Positions 7,068 to 17,559 are shown, numbered from the stretch's first letter. The stretch: DNA of 64,000 nucleotides from Paenibacillus sp. N3.4 (GCF_008017805.1 NZ_VRTT01000019.1:1-64000), one strand, 5' to 3'. The notes: a model not told the origin generated them from the sequence alone. Translations and numbers: made by a program.

Positions 7068-10000
7068 ATGTCTTCCAACAAAAAAATGAGATTTATAGTG
7101 CTATCACTAGTCTTTACGCTATTATGCAGTATGGTCAATTTTACCTCAATAAATAGAGCAGAAGCTGCAGCCGGAGCAACGGCGGGCACCATGGCGGTAA
7201 CTACTGCGGTATATATCAACGATACAGATTCATCGATCATATACAGTGGAGTGTGGGGGTATTCAAGCGGCAGGGGGGCCGGGGATTTTCAGAATGATAT
7301 ACACTATACCTCTAGTAACGGCGATTCGGCAGAGTATACGTTTATCGGCACTGGGATTGAAGTAGTCGCTCCGGCAAGTAATAATCCCAATTACGGAAAA
7401 ATTAGCGTATCTGTTGATGGGGTGTCACAAGGTCTCGCAGACACAGCCATAGGGGCTTCGGATTACGTAGCCAAGCAAGTTGTATATAGTAATAAGGAGT
7501 TGCCAAATGGAATACATACGATTAGATTGATTAAAGAAAGCGGTTCATATTTGCAGCTTGATGCATTTATCAAATATGTCGATGATACGCTTACGGACCA
7601 AGAGCTTGCCGACCATGTACAAGCCGAAATTCAGTTGCTGCCCGACAAAGCGTCGGTGACGCTGGCAGACAAACAGGCCGTGCAAACAGTACAGCAGCAT
7701 TATAACCTCTTGACGGAGGCGCAAAAAGCATTGGTCGGGGGCATTACGAAACTAACAGATGCGAAATATGCCATTGATATGTTGGAAGCCATTCCAATAC
7801 TAGCCAAAAAGATTACTTATTTGATGGCTGACAGGGCTGAACGTTCCGGTTCACTCGGGCAATTCATCGATCATGGGCATGAGAAAGATAAGCGATTCTG
7901 GGTTACCAATTGGAATGCCCAAACCGATTTCTTCAAATGGAACATTAACGTTCCTATCGCAGGAGAATATGTGGTCGACGCATTAATAAAGGCCCCGACG
8001 AACTCGGTCGTCACGGTGTCAAGCGTCACATACGGCAGTGTTCAGTTCACGGGTACTGGTGACTGGGATAAGATCAGAGCTACAGGTACGTTAACGCTTC
8101 CTAAAGGGCTATGCGAAATCTTGGTGACTGCCACGAACCCGAATTCTAATGAGTTCAAATCGCTTGAATTAATCCCAGCTGCTGAAGTTCCAGCGATGGA
8201 ACAAAGAATTACTAGCTTCCGTTCGGATACGCAGTGGTTTAAGGATGCCAAATATGGCGTGTTCTTTCAGTGGGGGGAATGGGGTTATCCGCAATCTGGC
8301 GACAAAAAACAATGGCCTAAGCAGATCGACGATTTCGATGTGAACGCTTTCGCTGATCAGGTGGCAAAGATGGGGGCCGGGTACGTCGTTTGGTCGGTCT
8401 CGTGGTGGAGTTATTATTTTCCTGCCCCGATTCAATCGATCGATAACATTCTCCCAGGGCACACTTCTCAGCGCGATTTGATCGGAGAGTTGGTGAATGC
8501 GTTGAACAAGAAGGGCATTCGACTGATGCTCTATTATCACACGGGAAGTGAAACGAAAGATTGGTGGGACACGAATTGGGTATCCATGGACGATAAGACG
8601 AAGTTTCTGACCAATTGGAAAAACATTATGACCGAAGTCGGAAACCGTTACGGGACGAAACTGGCGGGGTGGTATATCGACGACGATTGCATCTACTATC
8701 CGGCAGACTACGAGGAGCTGGGGGCGGCGGCCAAAGCGGGTAACGCCGACCGGATCATTACCTATAACAACGCGAGAGGACCGAGAGGAACGGACTTCCA
8801 GGATTACGTTTCCTCCGAATGGTGGATGCCTTTGCCCAATAACGATAACGGGATCATGCGCGACGGCAGGTATAAGGGATTGCAAGCTCACACGGCGTTT
8901 ATCACTGAGGACGACTGGGGAATCCATCTGCCCAATCAGCCTATCGTTCCTTTGTTGTCCGCTAGCGAAGCGGTATCTCGCATCGTTGAAGCGACGCGCT
9001 ACAAACAAGTACTGAGCTATAACCTGATGATGTATGAAGACGGTTCGTTGAATCCGTCCTCCACCCAAATGATGATCCATGTTAAAAACGCGGCCAGATA
9101 CGGCATCGTCGGAACCGACGAACCGAGAGACCAGCCTGACATGTATAACGATTCGGACCCGCGCATTGTTTATGCGGGAGGTTGGGACGTGAGCTCGGGA
9201 CGCGCCGGTGGCGGTACGTATCGGACGGACGTGCATTACACAATGACCAACGGGGATAGCGCGGAGTTTATGTTCAAAGGAACGGAAGTCCAGTTTATTA
9301 CGGAGACAGATACCAACCAAGGCAATATCGAAGTATTCGTGGACGGAAATAGCGCAGGAACTGTGAATTCCTATTCCGCATCCCGGAAGACGAATCAAGT
9401 TCTGTTTACGAAACGAGAATTGTCTCCCAACGTTTCGCACACGATTAAGCTCGTCAAGAAAGACGGCGATTACATGCTCGTAGACGCCTTTAGAATCGTC
9501 TCCGGACAGGAAGGGAACGATAACCCTGCAGCCAGCGATTATTCGGCCAAAGGCACTTCCAATGAGGATATCTTAGGTCAATTGTCGACGGTGAGTGAAA
9601 ATGACGGGATGTTAACGTTCCGAATCAAGAAGAACGGTCAAAAGGGGACGGCCGCCATCGATTACCAAACCGGAAAGTTCAGCTATACCCCGAATGCGGG
9701 AGCAAGCGGAACCGACACCTTTACTTATGTCATAGATGACGGGAATAAGGTTTCCGAGCTCGCAACGGTAACCGTGCAGTTCGTCGAGCCGGTTGCCATT
9801 GTCTCAAGCGAACCTTCGAATCAAGCCATAAACGTGCCCTATAATCTTGCGGCCGCTAAAGTTTCATTTGACCAACCGGTGCAGCAAGGAGCTAACTTCG
9901 ATCTTATTGAGTTAAAATCTGGAGGGACAACGGTGCAAGCAGTCGCTTCCATAAGTGAACATACTTTGTCCGTTTATCCGGAGGGGGGCTTCAATCCGTC

Positions 10001-10823
10001 AACAAGGTATGAATTGATAATTCCAGCCTCTGCGATTAAAGGGGAGATGGGGAACGGTATGAGAAGCGAGTATCGCTTTTCGTTTACAACGTCTGCAAAA
10101 TCGGTTACGCCATCGGATCCAGGACCAGATTCAACGCCAACGCCGAATCCGAAACCGGATTCATCAGGTACACCAGATTCGAAACCAACCCCAGGAGGGA
10201 CAGAAAAACCGGATCTAAAGCCAATTGCCAAACTAACAAAGATGGCTGGGCCGGTGCCTGAATTCAATGATATTAAAGGTCATTGGGCAAAAAAGGAAAT
10301 TGACTTACTGCTTTCATTCTCCGTTTTTGAAGGGATAACGAAGGACAGTTTTGCACCGAATGAACCGATTACCCGCGCAGAATTCACCACATTATTGGTA
10401 AGGGTATTAGGATTAAAAACGGAGCAAGCCGCGCTTGCGTTCTCTGACGTAAAGAATGAGGATTGGTTTGCAGGTCCTATTAGTGCCGCAGCTAAAGCTG
10501 GACTCATAAACGGATATGAAGATGGCTCGTTTAATCCGAATGGGAACATGACACGTGAGCAAATGGCAGTAATGATTGTCAGAATGATGAAATATGCAGG
10601 CAAATCTGTAAACGCACAGCAAAACTCCGATCAAGCACTATCGAAGTTTTTGGATCAACAATCGATCAGCGCTTGGGCTAAAGAATCGTTAGCGTTATGT
10701 GCTGATGAAGGGATTATCCAAGGAGTGACGGAGCAGATGATCATTCCCGGAGCCAATGCGACTCGCGGGGAAGCCGCTGTTATGCTCGACAGACTTCTGC
10801 ATGTATTAAAAATGATCGACTAG
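7068..10823 (+). CDS. S-layer-anchored GH29-like (alpha-L-fucosidase superfamily) multidomain glycosidase
   Basis: The protein has 1251 residues. A signal peptide (1-34, ending AEA) precedes a beta-sandwich carbohydrate-binding-like module (about 55-168), a helical spacer, a second beta-rich region, and a TIM-barrel GH29-like catalytic domain (about 380-690: AKYGVFFQWGEWG, GWYIDDDC). The aspartate cluster near residue 538 is where GH29 enzymes carry their nucleophile. A second copy of the first module follows (about 698-808; compare SSGRGAGDF with SSGRAGGGTY), then cadherin-like (815-905) and SbsA-type Ig (908-1008) domains, a Pro/Thr-rich linker and three SLH repeats (about 1064, 1123, 1191). 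The enzyme should be displayed on the cell wall. The importer gene begins 230 bases downstream. Exact substrate is not readable; alpha-fucoside cleavage is the family-based guess. Confidence 0.85.
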   Translation: MSSNKKMRFIVLSLVFTLLCSMVNFTSINRAEAAAGATAGTMAVTTAVYINDTDSSIIYSGVWGYSSGRGAGDFQNDIHYTSSNGDSAEYTFIGTGIEVVAPASNNPNYGKISVSVDGVSQGLADTAIGASDYVAKQVVYSNKELPNGIHTIRLIKESGSYLQLDAFIKYVDDTLTDQELADHVQAEIQLLPDKASVTLADKQAVQTVQQHYNLLTEAQKALVGGITKLTDAKYAIDMLEAIPILAKKITYLMADRAERSGSLGQFIDHGHEKDKRFWVTNWNAQTDFFKWNINVPIAGEYVVDALIKAPTNSVVTVSSVTYGSVQFTGTGDWDKIRATGTLTLPKGLCEILVTATNPNSNEFKSLELIPAAEVPAMEQRITSFRSDTQWFKDAKYGVFFQWGEWGYPQSGDKKQWPKQIDDFDVNAFADQVAKMGAGYVVWSVSWWSYYFPAPIQSIDNILPGHTSQRDLIGELVNALNKKGIRLMLYYHTGSETKDWWDTNWVSMDDKTKFLTNWKNIMTEVGNRYGTKLAGWYIDDDCIYYPADYEELGAAAKAGNADRIITYNNARGPRGTDFQDYVSSEWWMPLPNNDNGIMRDGRYKGLQAHTAFITEDDWGIHLPNQPIVPLLSASEAVSRIVEATRYKQVLSYNLMMYEDGSLNPSSTQMMIHVKNAARYGIVGTDEPRDQPDMYNDSDPRIVYAGGWDVSSGRAGGGTYRTDVHYTMTNGDSAEFMFKGTEVQFITETDTNQGNIEVFVDGNSAGTVNSYSASRKTNQVLFTKRELSPNVSHTIKLVKKDGDYMLVDAFRIVSGQEGNDNPAASDYSAKGTSNEDILGQLSTVSENDGMLTFRIKKNGQKGTAAIDYQTGKFSYTPNAGASGTDTFTYVIDDGNKVSELATVTVQFVEPVAIVSSEPSNQAINVPYNLAAAKVSFDQPVQQGANFDLIELKSGGTTVQAVASISEHTLSVYPEGGFNPSTRYELIIPASAIKGEMGNGMRSEYRFSFTTSAKSVTPSDPGPDSTPTPNPKPDSSGTPDSKPTPGGTEKPDLKPIAKLTKMAGPVPEFNDIKGHWAKKEIDLLLSFSVFEGITKDSFAPNEPITRAEFTTLLVRVLGLKTEQAALAFSDVKNEDWFAGPISAAAKAGLINGYEDGSFNPNGNMTREQMAVMIVRMMKYAGKSVNAQQNSDQALSKFLDQQSISAWAKESLALCADEGIIQGVTEQMIIPGANATRGEAAVMLDRLLHVLKMID

Positions 10824-10848
10824 CAACTAGACGCTGATTCTTTTGAAT

Positions 10849-10892
10849 AAACCTGCGGCAGCTTCTAAAAAGTCTCCGCAGGTTATATTTTT
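10849..10892 (+). terminator. Rho-independent terminator after the S-layer glycosidase gene
   Basis: AACCTGCGG pairs with CCGCAGGTT around a 16-base loop and is followed by ATATTTTTCT. It separates the large anchored enzyme from the downstream importer operon, which therefore has its own promoter in 10893-11053. Confidence 0.85.
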
Positions 10893-11053
10893 CTATAGAT
10901 CGTCCATGCAACTCATATGAATGCTCTATTTTACAAATGTCAGTAATTGATTAGTATAAGGGTATGATTATTCCGGGTAATCATGAAAGGCCTGAGAAAT
11001 GCAGGGTGAAATGAAAACGTTTTATAAATAGCGATAAAGGGGATAAACATGCA

Positions 11054-12397
11054 ATGAAAAATAAGAAAATTTTGTTTTCGATGATTTCCGGTCTCATGAC
11101 TGTTTCCTTATTAGCAGGCTGCGGTACGAAAACTACATCTCCTGCAGCGGACTTGGCGGCTACTCCGAAAGCATCCGCTGCGGCAACAAAAGCGCCTGAA
11201 AAGACGGCTGAAAAAGTGACATTGACCTTGATGGCTAATCAAGATTGGGTTAATAAACCGCTGACGCAAAAGGCTTGGAAAATGTATGAAGAGAAAACGG
11301 GAAATAAGCTGGACATTCAAGCGGTTCCTATCGATAGCTGGGAAAAAGTTATGAAAACGAAGTTCGCCACGGGCGAGATGACGGATATCGTGATGTACTA
11401 TGGCGGTTATCAACTATCTGCGATCCAACCTGATAAAAACTTCGTGGATATGAGCGCAGAGCCGTGGGCTGCTGATCTGAAAGATTTCGTATTGCCACAA
11501 GTAAAAGTAAATAACAAGGTCTATGGATTCCCTCTCTGGGAGGGGTCTGTCAGCGGCATGCTGTATAACAAAGACATTTTCCAGAAATATAATATCGCGG
11601 TTCCCAAAACACAAGATGAGTTCTTAGCAGCCTGCGAGACGCTGAAAAAGAATGGCATCACACCGATTTACATGGCATTCAAAGATATTTGGCCGCTTCT
11701 GCCGCAATTCGGTTTCGATCCAGTCCTCAAGAAAACGCCGGACCTGCTGGATAGATTAAATTCCAATCAGACGAAGTTCGCTGATGTTAAAGAACTGAAC
11801 AGCTTAGTCGACTGGTATAAGATGCTTGCTGACAAGGGTTATCTGGGAACGAAGTTCTCAACGAATACTTGGGATGGTCAGCCCGCGGCATTAACAAGCG
11901 AGAAATATGCGATGGTTTATGCTTGGGATACGTATCTGGAATCGGATATCGAGCCGAAAGCCAAAGGAGCATCCAGTAAATTTGGCCTTATGCCGATGTA
12001 CCTCGGGGTCAATGAGGAGGGCACGTACGAGGGACCGAATGCGATCGGGACCTATGTGAACAAGAACAGCAAAAACGTCGAGCAAGCGAAAGCTTTTATT
12101 GCATTCATGGCGAAGCCTGAAAACCTGAATGAGATCTATAAAGATCAGCCTACGCAAACGTACTTCAAAAGCGTAACGTCGAACAAACCAACAGCACAAT
12201 ATAGAGCAGCCAAGGAATCCGTTGATAAATTGATGAATGCATCCGTCCAGCAAAACATCATCGGCTACAGCCAAGTAGAGATGGTAAAACCGCTGCAGGA
12301 TTTGATGCTGGGCGGGAAAACAGCAGAGCAGGCGATTAAAGCCATGGACGATGAGCGCATCAAAGCAGCTAAAGCACAAAAAATTCCTGGTTTCTAA
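11054..12397 (+). CDS. CUT1-type sugar ABC transporter substrate-binding lipoprotein
   Basis: This 447-residue extracellular solute-binding protein (family 1) has a lipoprotein signal with lipobox LLAGC (Cys at about residue 23), an Ala/Thr/Lys-rich tether (to about 52) and the usual two-lobe fold (FATGEMTDIVMYYGG, GFPLWEGSVSGMLYNKD). It would deliver an oligosaccharide to the two permeases encoded directly downstream. No ATPase gene is present, as is usual for CUT1 systems served by a shared MsmX-type ATPase. The ATG at 11054 has AAAGGGG about 11 bases upstream; an ATG at 11049 is closed by TGA after two codons. A hairpin downstream probably raises its expression above that of the permeases. 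Confidence 0.92.
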   Translation: MKNKKILFSMISGLMTVSLLAGCGTKTTSPAADLAATPKASAAATKAPEKTAEKVTLTLMANQDWVNKPLTQKAWKMYEEKTGNKLDIQAVPIDSWEKVMKTKFATGEMTDIVMYYGGYQLSAIQPDKNFVDMSAEPWAADLKDFVLPQVKVNNKVYGFPLWEGSVSGMLYNKDIFQKYNIAVPKTQDEFLAACETLKKNGITPIYMAFKDIWPLLPQFGFDPVLKKTPDLLDRLNSNQTKFADVKELNSLVDWYKMLADKGYLGTKFSTNTWDGQPAALTSEKYAMVYAWDTYLESDIEPKAKGASSKFGLMPMYLGVNEEGTYEGPNAIGTYVNKNSKNVEQAKAFIAFMAKPENLNEIYKDQPTQTYFKSVTSNKPTAQYRAAKESVDKLMNASVQQNIIGYSQVEMVKPLQDLMLGGKTAEQAIKAMDDERIKAAKAQKIPGF

Positions 12398-12414
12398 ATG
12401 TAACGGTGCCCTTA

Positions 12415-12440
12415 GGGAAGACCTTTTTAGAGGTCTTCCC
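12415..12440 (+). other. Intercistronic hairpin between binding protein and permease genes
   Basis: GGGAAGACCT pairs perfectly with AGGTCTTCCC across a six-base loop, but only TCATTATT follows instead of a T run. Such hairpins after binding-protein genes commonly stabilise the upstream mRNA segment or partly terminate, giving more binding protein than permease; that role is inferred. Confidence 0.6.
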
Positions 12441-12469
12441 TCATTATTAAGCCAGGCAGGTGAGTGACT

Positions 12470-13341
12470 ATGAACTTAAAACGAATCTATCCGCAATATT
12501 TAACGTTTCTCCCATTAGGCGTCTACTTACTGTTCTTCATTGTGCCTTCTCTAGTGGGCTTTTACTTTGCTTTCACGGATTGGAACCCATTTATCGAAGG
12601 TATTCATTTCGTAGGCTTCGCCAATTTTGCTGAAATCTTAACCAACAAGTCGCTTGGCGGCGCCGCTTGGAATACGATTAGCTTCACAGTCATCACGACG
12701 ATTTTGAAAAATGGCTTTGGTCTCCTCATTGCGATTATTTTAAATCAGCAACTAAAGAGCCAAAATTTGCTTCGGACCATCTATTTTTTGCCTATCATTT
12801 GTCAGCATTGGTTGTCGGGTTGTTATTTAATGCGATCTTTGATGCACAAGGCGGTGTTATCCACCGTTTCGTCACTCAAATTGGACTCGAAGCGTGGGAA
12901 CCTGAATGGTTGGGACGTCGCTTGCCTGCGTTATTCGTCATCAATTTAGCCGAAATTTGGAGATCTACAGGGTATGCAGTCGTGATTCTTCTAGCCGGTT
13001 TACAAGTGATCCCCAAAGATTACTATGAAGCTGCGATGATTGATGGCGCCAGCGCTTGGCAACGATTTAAAAGCGTGACGATCCCGCTGTTAATGCCGGC
13101 CATTCATATTAATATCTTATTAAGCATCATTTACGGGCTAAGGGTGTTCGATATCGTGTATATTCTAACTGGCGGAGGACCAGGTCATGATACGGAAACG
13201 TTCAGCACATTAATCCTCAACGAATTCTCGCAAGATCGGTATGCACAATCTACGGCGATTAATCTCGTATTTTGCTTACTCCTTGTCGCCATAGCTTTCA
13301 CGTACCAAAAGTTTTCTCAAAAAACAGAGGTGGAGCTATGA
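12470..13341 (+). pseudogene. CUT1 ABC transporter permease (MalF/UgpA-like) with an internal frameshift
   Basis: The first frame (12470-about 12795) encodes transmembrane helices and the start of the permease core up to YFLPIIC. The second frame (from about 12796 to 13341) continues without loss: SALVVGLLFNAIF, then the EAA loop YYEAAMIDGASAWQRFKSVTIPLL. A one-base deletion in TTTGTCAGCATTGG (about 12796-12802) accounts for the shift. Everything else is intact (about 290 residues, six helices), so the lesion is either a sequencing error or very recent. The ATG at 12470 has AGGTGAG upstream, and its stop overlaps the next gene by ATGA. If real, the shift removes the EAA loop and disables the importer. 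Confidence 0.85.
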
Positions 13342-14159
13342 CTACAAGCAGGAGATATCCAATCGTTTGGGAAGTTATTTTGTGGCTGCTGAGTTTAACG
13401 ATTCTTTATCCGCTTGCCATGGTGGTTATGACCTCATTCAAATCGCTTGGCGAAGCCAGCCAGCTCAGCATTTCGCTGCCCGAGCATTTTCATTTTGAAA
13501 ATTATAAAACGGTTTTCGTGCAAGGGAAGATGCTTCAGGCGCTAATGAACAGCATGCTTATCACGGGTTGTTCCGTGCTGCTCATCGTTATTCTTAGCGG
13601 TACGCTTAGTTTTACCATCATGAGGAATCGAAGCACCCTGAATAGAGCCATCTACAGTATGATGACGCTAGGCTTAATCGCTCCATTTGCCGCATTGCCG
13701 ACCATTAAAACGTTGCAATTCCTACATATTTATGGGACATACACCTCTGTCATTCTTGTGTACACGGCGTTATTCATGTCTTTTGCGACCATGCTGTTCA
13801 GTGGATTTATGTTAACTGTGCCCAAAGAATTAGACGAAGCGGGGATTATAGACGGGTGTATCGGATTCTCCTTGTTTTATAAGGTCATCCTGCCTCTGCT
13901 GCTTCCGATTACGGTAACCGTTGCCATCCTAAACTTCATGTGGGTGTGGAACGAGTTCTACTACCCACTATTCCTAGTGAATAAATCATCGATGTGGACA
14001 CTGCCGTTAACGGTATATAACTTCTTCGGGCGTTTCAACCGCAGTTGGCATTTGGTTTCAGCTAACATGGTCATCGTTTCCATGCCAGTTGTAATCGCCT
14101 ATTTGTTCGCTCAAAAGTATATCATCTCTGGTATGACGGCTGGCGCGGTAAAAGGCTGA
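13338..14159 (+). CDS. CUT1 ABC transporter permease (MalG/UgpE-like)
   Basis: This is a 273-residue inner-membrane permease with six predicted helices and the EAA loop motif (ELDEAGIIDGCIGFSLFYKVILPLL) that contacts the ATPase. The C-terminal end GMTAGAVKG is typical of the MalG branch. The ATG at 13338 overlaps the preceding permease stop (ATGA) and has GAGGTGGAG upstream, so a longer frame to 13272 is not used. It completes the importer begun at 11054. The sensor kinase follows after 38 bases, suggesting that import and sensing genes are co-transcribed. Confidence 0.93.
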   Translation: MTTSRRYPIVWEVILWLLSLTILYPLAMVVMTSFKSLGEASQLSISLPEHFHFENYKTVFVQGKMLQALMNSMLITGCSVLLIVILSGTLSFTIMRNRSTLNRAIYSMMTLGLIAPFAALPTIKTLQFLHIYGTYTSVILVYTALFMSFATMLFSGFMLTVPKELDEAGIIDGCIGFSLFYKVILPLLLPITVTVAILNFMWVWNEFYYPLFLVNKSSMWTLPLTVYNFFGRFNRSWHLVSANMVIVSMPVVIAYLFAQKYIISGMTAGAVKG

Positions 14160-14197
14160 TCCTTGATCTGTTATGTTATACTGGATGTAAAACTGCG

Positions 14198-16018
14198 ATG
14201 TGCTCTGGAGTGAAGTCATTGTTTAAAGGCATGCAATTCCAATATAAGTTGTTCATCTCTTTTTCTGTCCTTACATCTGTGCTGCTTTCCGTTTCTACCG
14301 GGCTATTTTACTTGTATACAGGTTCGATTGTCCAAAAAAATGTGGTGGTCACACAGCAGCACACCGTGCAAAAAATTCAAGAGCAGCTTGATCTTCTCCT
14401 AGCCCAAATTGACAATATGACGATTTCCGTGAACTCGTCGGATATGATCATGAATGTGTTGGAAAATATACCTGAAATACCGGATGAGAATTATTTTGAT
14501 ACGTACCCGAAGATTAGCGAGGAAATCCGAAATTATTTGTTCTCCTTGACCGCATTGAAGCCGTTGAATGGCAGAATTAGTATTGTTTCTAAGTATCAAG
14601 ATTTTTTAGACTTCAGCAATCAAAGCGATACGCAAAACATCACGAAGAACGATGTACGGAAATTTGCATTTGTTAAAGAAGCTATGCAGACGGATCGCTA
14701 CAAATTTTTCTTGCCGCCGCACCAAGATGAATGGACTTCAAAAGGAAAATCTGTTTTTTCCGTCGTTCGACCTTTGAGGAGCACGAATTACGAGATACAA
14801 GGGCTCATAGAAGTCAGTTACAATTTAGAGAAAATCGACCGTTTGTTTGAAGTTGAAGGGAATTCCCGTGTGCTCCAAGGGGCTATATTTGACCAAAATC
14901 AAACACTCATCTACCACAATTTTAATATCGATTCGAGTGGCGATTGGCTCTATGATGGTCTTCTCGGCACAGCCAAATACGGAAATTATCAAGTGACAAA
15001 TCCGGAAAACCACCGCAATTATCTCGTGACGTTCAACAAGTTGGCTGTAGTTGATTGGGGCATGCTGCTGCTGGAAGATAATGCCGAGTTTGAGCGGCCG
15101 ATCACGATTTTGCGCACGATGACATGGGTATCCTATTTCTCTATCTTTGCAATCTTCTTAATTATTCTCTATATTTACACGAGGAATATTACCCGACCGA
15201 TCCGCAGCTTAAAACAGTCTGTATTATCGGTTAATATGGATAGCCTTAGACTTAGGCTCAAAACAGGCCAAAGGAATGAAATCACGCTGCTCGCACAAGC
15301 ATTTCAGGATTTACTGGACGAAGTAAAGGGGACAATGGACCTTATGGTGGAGTCCCGTTCACGGGAGATGAGTGCACATATGTCGGCCATGCAAGCGCAG
15401 ATGAATCCTCATTTCTTATACAACACGCTTGCTGTCATCGGAGCTTACGGTATTAAAAAGGGAAACATCGAAGTCATGCAAATGTGCGCCGATTTATCAG
15501 ATATGCTGCGGTATACGATCGATTCGGACAATGGGAAAACGACGCTGCGATCTGAAGTGCTCCATATGCAGAACTATTTGAAGCTGATGTCGCTTCGTTT
15601 CGAGAATGATTTGCAAGTTGAGATCGACATGGATGAAGCTTTGATGGAGGTCCCCATTCCTAAGCTTACATTAGAGCCTTTAGTGGAAAATATATTCCGT
15701 CATGCCTTTATGGATATCGAACCTCCGTGGATCTTAAAGATGAAGGGAACGGTCAGGAATGGACGATGGACCATTGAAATAAAGGATAACGGAAGAGGAT
15801 TTGAAGCCGAGGCGATCAGGCAAATTAAACACAAAATGGAAGCAGACCGATACTTGCTGCAAGCTGGCGATTTTTTCGACAAAAGCAAAGGCGGCATTGG
15901 AATGATCAATACGTTTATGAGGCTGCGTTTATTCTATAAAGGCCAGGAAACGATTGAGTTTTATAATTCAGAACAAGGCGGAGCCATCGTAATTATTGGG
16001 GGACCTATCGGCGAGTGA
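14198..16018 (+). CDS. YesM-type sensor histidine kinase
   Basis: This membrane kinase of about 600 residues has a first helix at about residues 17-37, an extracytoplasmic sensing region of about 275 residues, a second helix at about 305-328, HAMP, a His_kinase domain with phosphoacceptor His405 in QMNPHFLYNTL, and an HATPase domain (LVENIFRHAF, DNGRGF, GGIGMINTFMRL). It phosphorylates the AraC-type response regulator encoded next. Such pairs control adjacent CUT1 importers and glycosidases in Paenibacillus and Bacillus. The start is ambiguous: ATG at 14198, or TTG at 14219, which has GGAGTGA at proper spacing. Confidence 0.92.
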   Translation: MCSGVKSLFKGMQFQYKLFISFSVLTSVLLSVSTGLFYLYTGSIVQKNVVVTQQHTVQKIQEQLDLLLAQIDNMTISVNSSDMIMNVLENIPEIPDENYFDTYPKISEEIRNYLFSLTALKPLNGRISIVSKYQDFLDFSNQSDTQNITKNDVRKFAFVKEAMQTDRYKFFLPPHQDEWTSKGKSVFSVVRPLRSTNYEIQGLIEVSYNLEKIDRLFEVEGNSRVLQGAIFDQNQTLIYHNFNIDSSGDWLYDGLLGTAKYGNYQVTNPENHRNYLVTFNKLAVVDWGMLLLEDNAEFERPITILRTMTWVSYFSIFAIFLIILYIYTRNITRPIRSLKQSVLSVNMDSLRLRLKTGQRNEITLLAQAFQDLLDEVKGTMDLMVESRSREMSAHMSAMQAQMNPHFLYNTLAVIGAYGIKKGNIEVMQMCADLSDMLRYTIDSDNGKTTLRSEVLHMQNYLKLMSLRFENDLQVEIDMDEALMEVPIPKLTLEPLVENIFRHAFMDIEPPWILKMKGTVRNGRWTIEIKDNGRGFEAEAIRQIKHKMEADRYLLQAGDFFDKSKGGIGMINTFMRLRLFYKGQETIEFYNSEQGGAIVIIGGPIGE

Positions 16019-16027
16019 GGTGAGAGT

Positions 16028-17559
16028 ATGTACAAATAATGCTGGTAGAAGACGAACCACCGATTCTTTATGCGGTAAAGCATCTCATTGATACAGGAAA
16101 TTATGGCTTCCAAGTCAGCGCAGTCGCCCGGAATGGCAGAGACGCATTGCAGATGCTGAACGATGATGTTCCTGACGTCATCCTGACGGATATACGCATG
16201 CCTTTCGTTGATGGGCTTACCCTTCTCGAAGAGGTAAGTCAAAAGTATATAGGGGTCGCTTGCGTCATCATGAGTGGCCATAACGATTTTGAATACGCTG
16301 TCAAAGCGCTGCGTAGCCATGCTTTTGACTACCTTTTAAAGCCGATTCAAATGGAGAAGCTGCAAAGCATGCTGCAGGGGTTAAAGCATTCATTAGATAC
16401 TAGAAAATCAGTAGAGGAACAAGCGGCGATCAGCCAAGCGGTTTATTTCGAGGATTACTCTGGTATTGGGGATATCGATTTCGGTTCGCTGAAATTTATT
16501 CCGACGATCGTTTGTTCGGGTCATTATGCCGGCAATTCTGTACAAGATTCTGATCATCCGGGTCGTGAGTTTTGGGAACAAGTAGATCTTCGGAAACAAT
16601 TGGAACATGAACTGGGCGAAGCCCGTGTTTGGGTGTTGAATGGCTTCGCTTTAAATGAAAAAATTGTCATTGTTGGAGGGGATGACCTGGAGGAAAACCG
16701 AATAGAGAGAGTTTCGCACGGGTTAAAACAACGTTTAATGAATGATGTTCTTCCTATACAAATGATTGTGGGGAAGATGATATTGGATGTAAGAGAGCTT
16801 CCCAAAGCAATCAAAAAACTTAGGACCCTTTTAAGCAAAACAATCGTATTTGGTCATTCAGGGCTATATATCGAAGAAAAAACGAATTCGACTCCATTCA
16901 TAATGACAGAAGAGTTCGAGAAAAGATACGATGCGCTTTTTAATGGCATGACGATGAATGAAGTCAAAAAAAATCTGCAAGGCTTGCTGAAAGAGTGGGA
17001 AACCAAGGGATATACGCAGGATGCTGTTGAGGAATTACTTAAGCAGTTGGTTTTGAAGCTTATCCATTGGCTTAAGAACTATAAGGGGATATCAGATCTT
17101 TCCATGGAAATTTCAGAGATCGTCTCGGGGGCTACTGGCTACCAGGATCTGTATGTGCGCTATGGTCGTATGATCGATATGGTCTATGAGCATTCAGAAG
17201 GGACCTCTTCCCTTAACTTATCTATCGCGGAAATCGTTGACCGTATGGAGCAGTTTCTGAAGGCCAGCTTTACTCAGCCAATTTCCTATAAAATGTTTTA
17301 TGACCTTTTTGGCTATAACGAAACGTACTTGAGCCATGTATTCAAACTGAGTAAAGGAATTACACCGAACAAATATGTCACCAAGCTCCGGATAGACAAA
17401 GCGAAAGAATGTATGGCAGCCTGCCCGGGTATCGCGCTAAAGAAGGTCGCTTCGATGGTAGGATATGATGACGCTTTTTACTTCAGCCGAGTTTTTAAGG
17501 ATGTGACTGGCCAAAGTCCGACTGAGTTTATGAAGCAGGAAGCGGGCAATCGGCAGTAA
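16028..17559 (+). CDS. YesN-type response regulator with AraC DNA-binding domain (possible indel at codon 4)
   Basis: This protein of about 510 residues has a receiver domain (LVEDEPPILY; phosphoacceptor Asp at TDIRMP; Lys in LLKPIQ), a central region of about 240 residues, and a C-terminal AraC-type double helix-turn-helix (YLSHVFKLSKGITPNKYV, VASMVGYDDAFYFSRVFK). It is the partner of the kinase just upstream. The expected N-terminus is MYKIMLVEDE, but ATG TAC AAA at 16028 runs into TAA. One extra A would restore it, and the good ribosome binding site (GAGGTGAG) belongs to this ATG. As read, translation must begin at the ATG at 16039, which lacks its own site. The likely targets are the importer and glycosidase genes around it. 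Confidence 0.88.

Noticed and set aside
8169-9440. 423-codon open frame on the minus strand inside the S-layer glycosidase gene
   Set aside because: It is antisense to a gene with clear domains and a signal peptide. Its sequence has no recognisable motif, its arginine/histidine-rich composition is typical of an antisense shadow, and no ribosome binding site was seen.
11012-11025. cre-like catabolite control site TGAAAACGTTTTAT before the binding-protein gene
   Set aside because: It matches the first half of the consensus but the final CA is AT, and no promoter could be placed relative to it. It is too weak to list.
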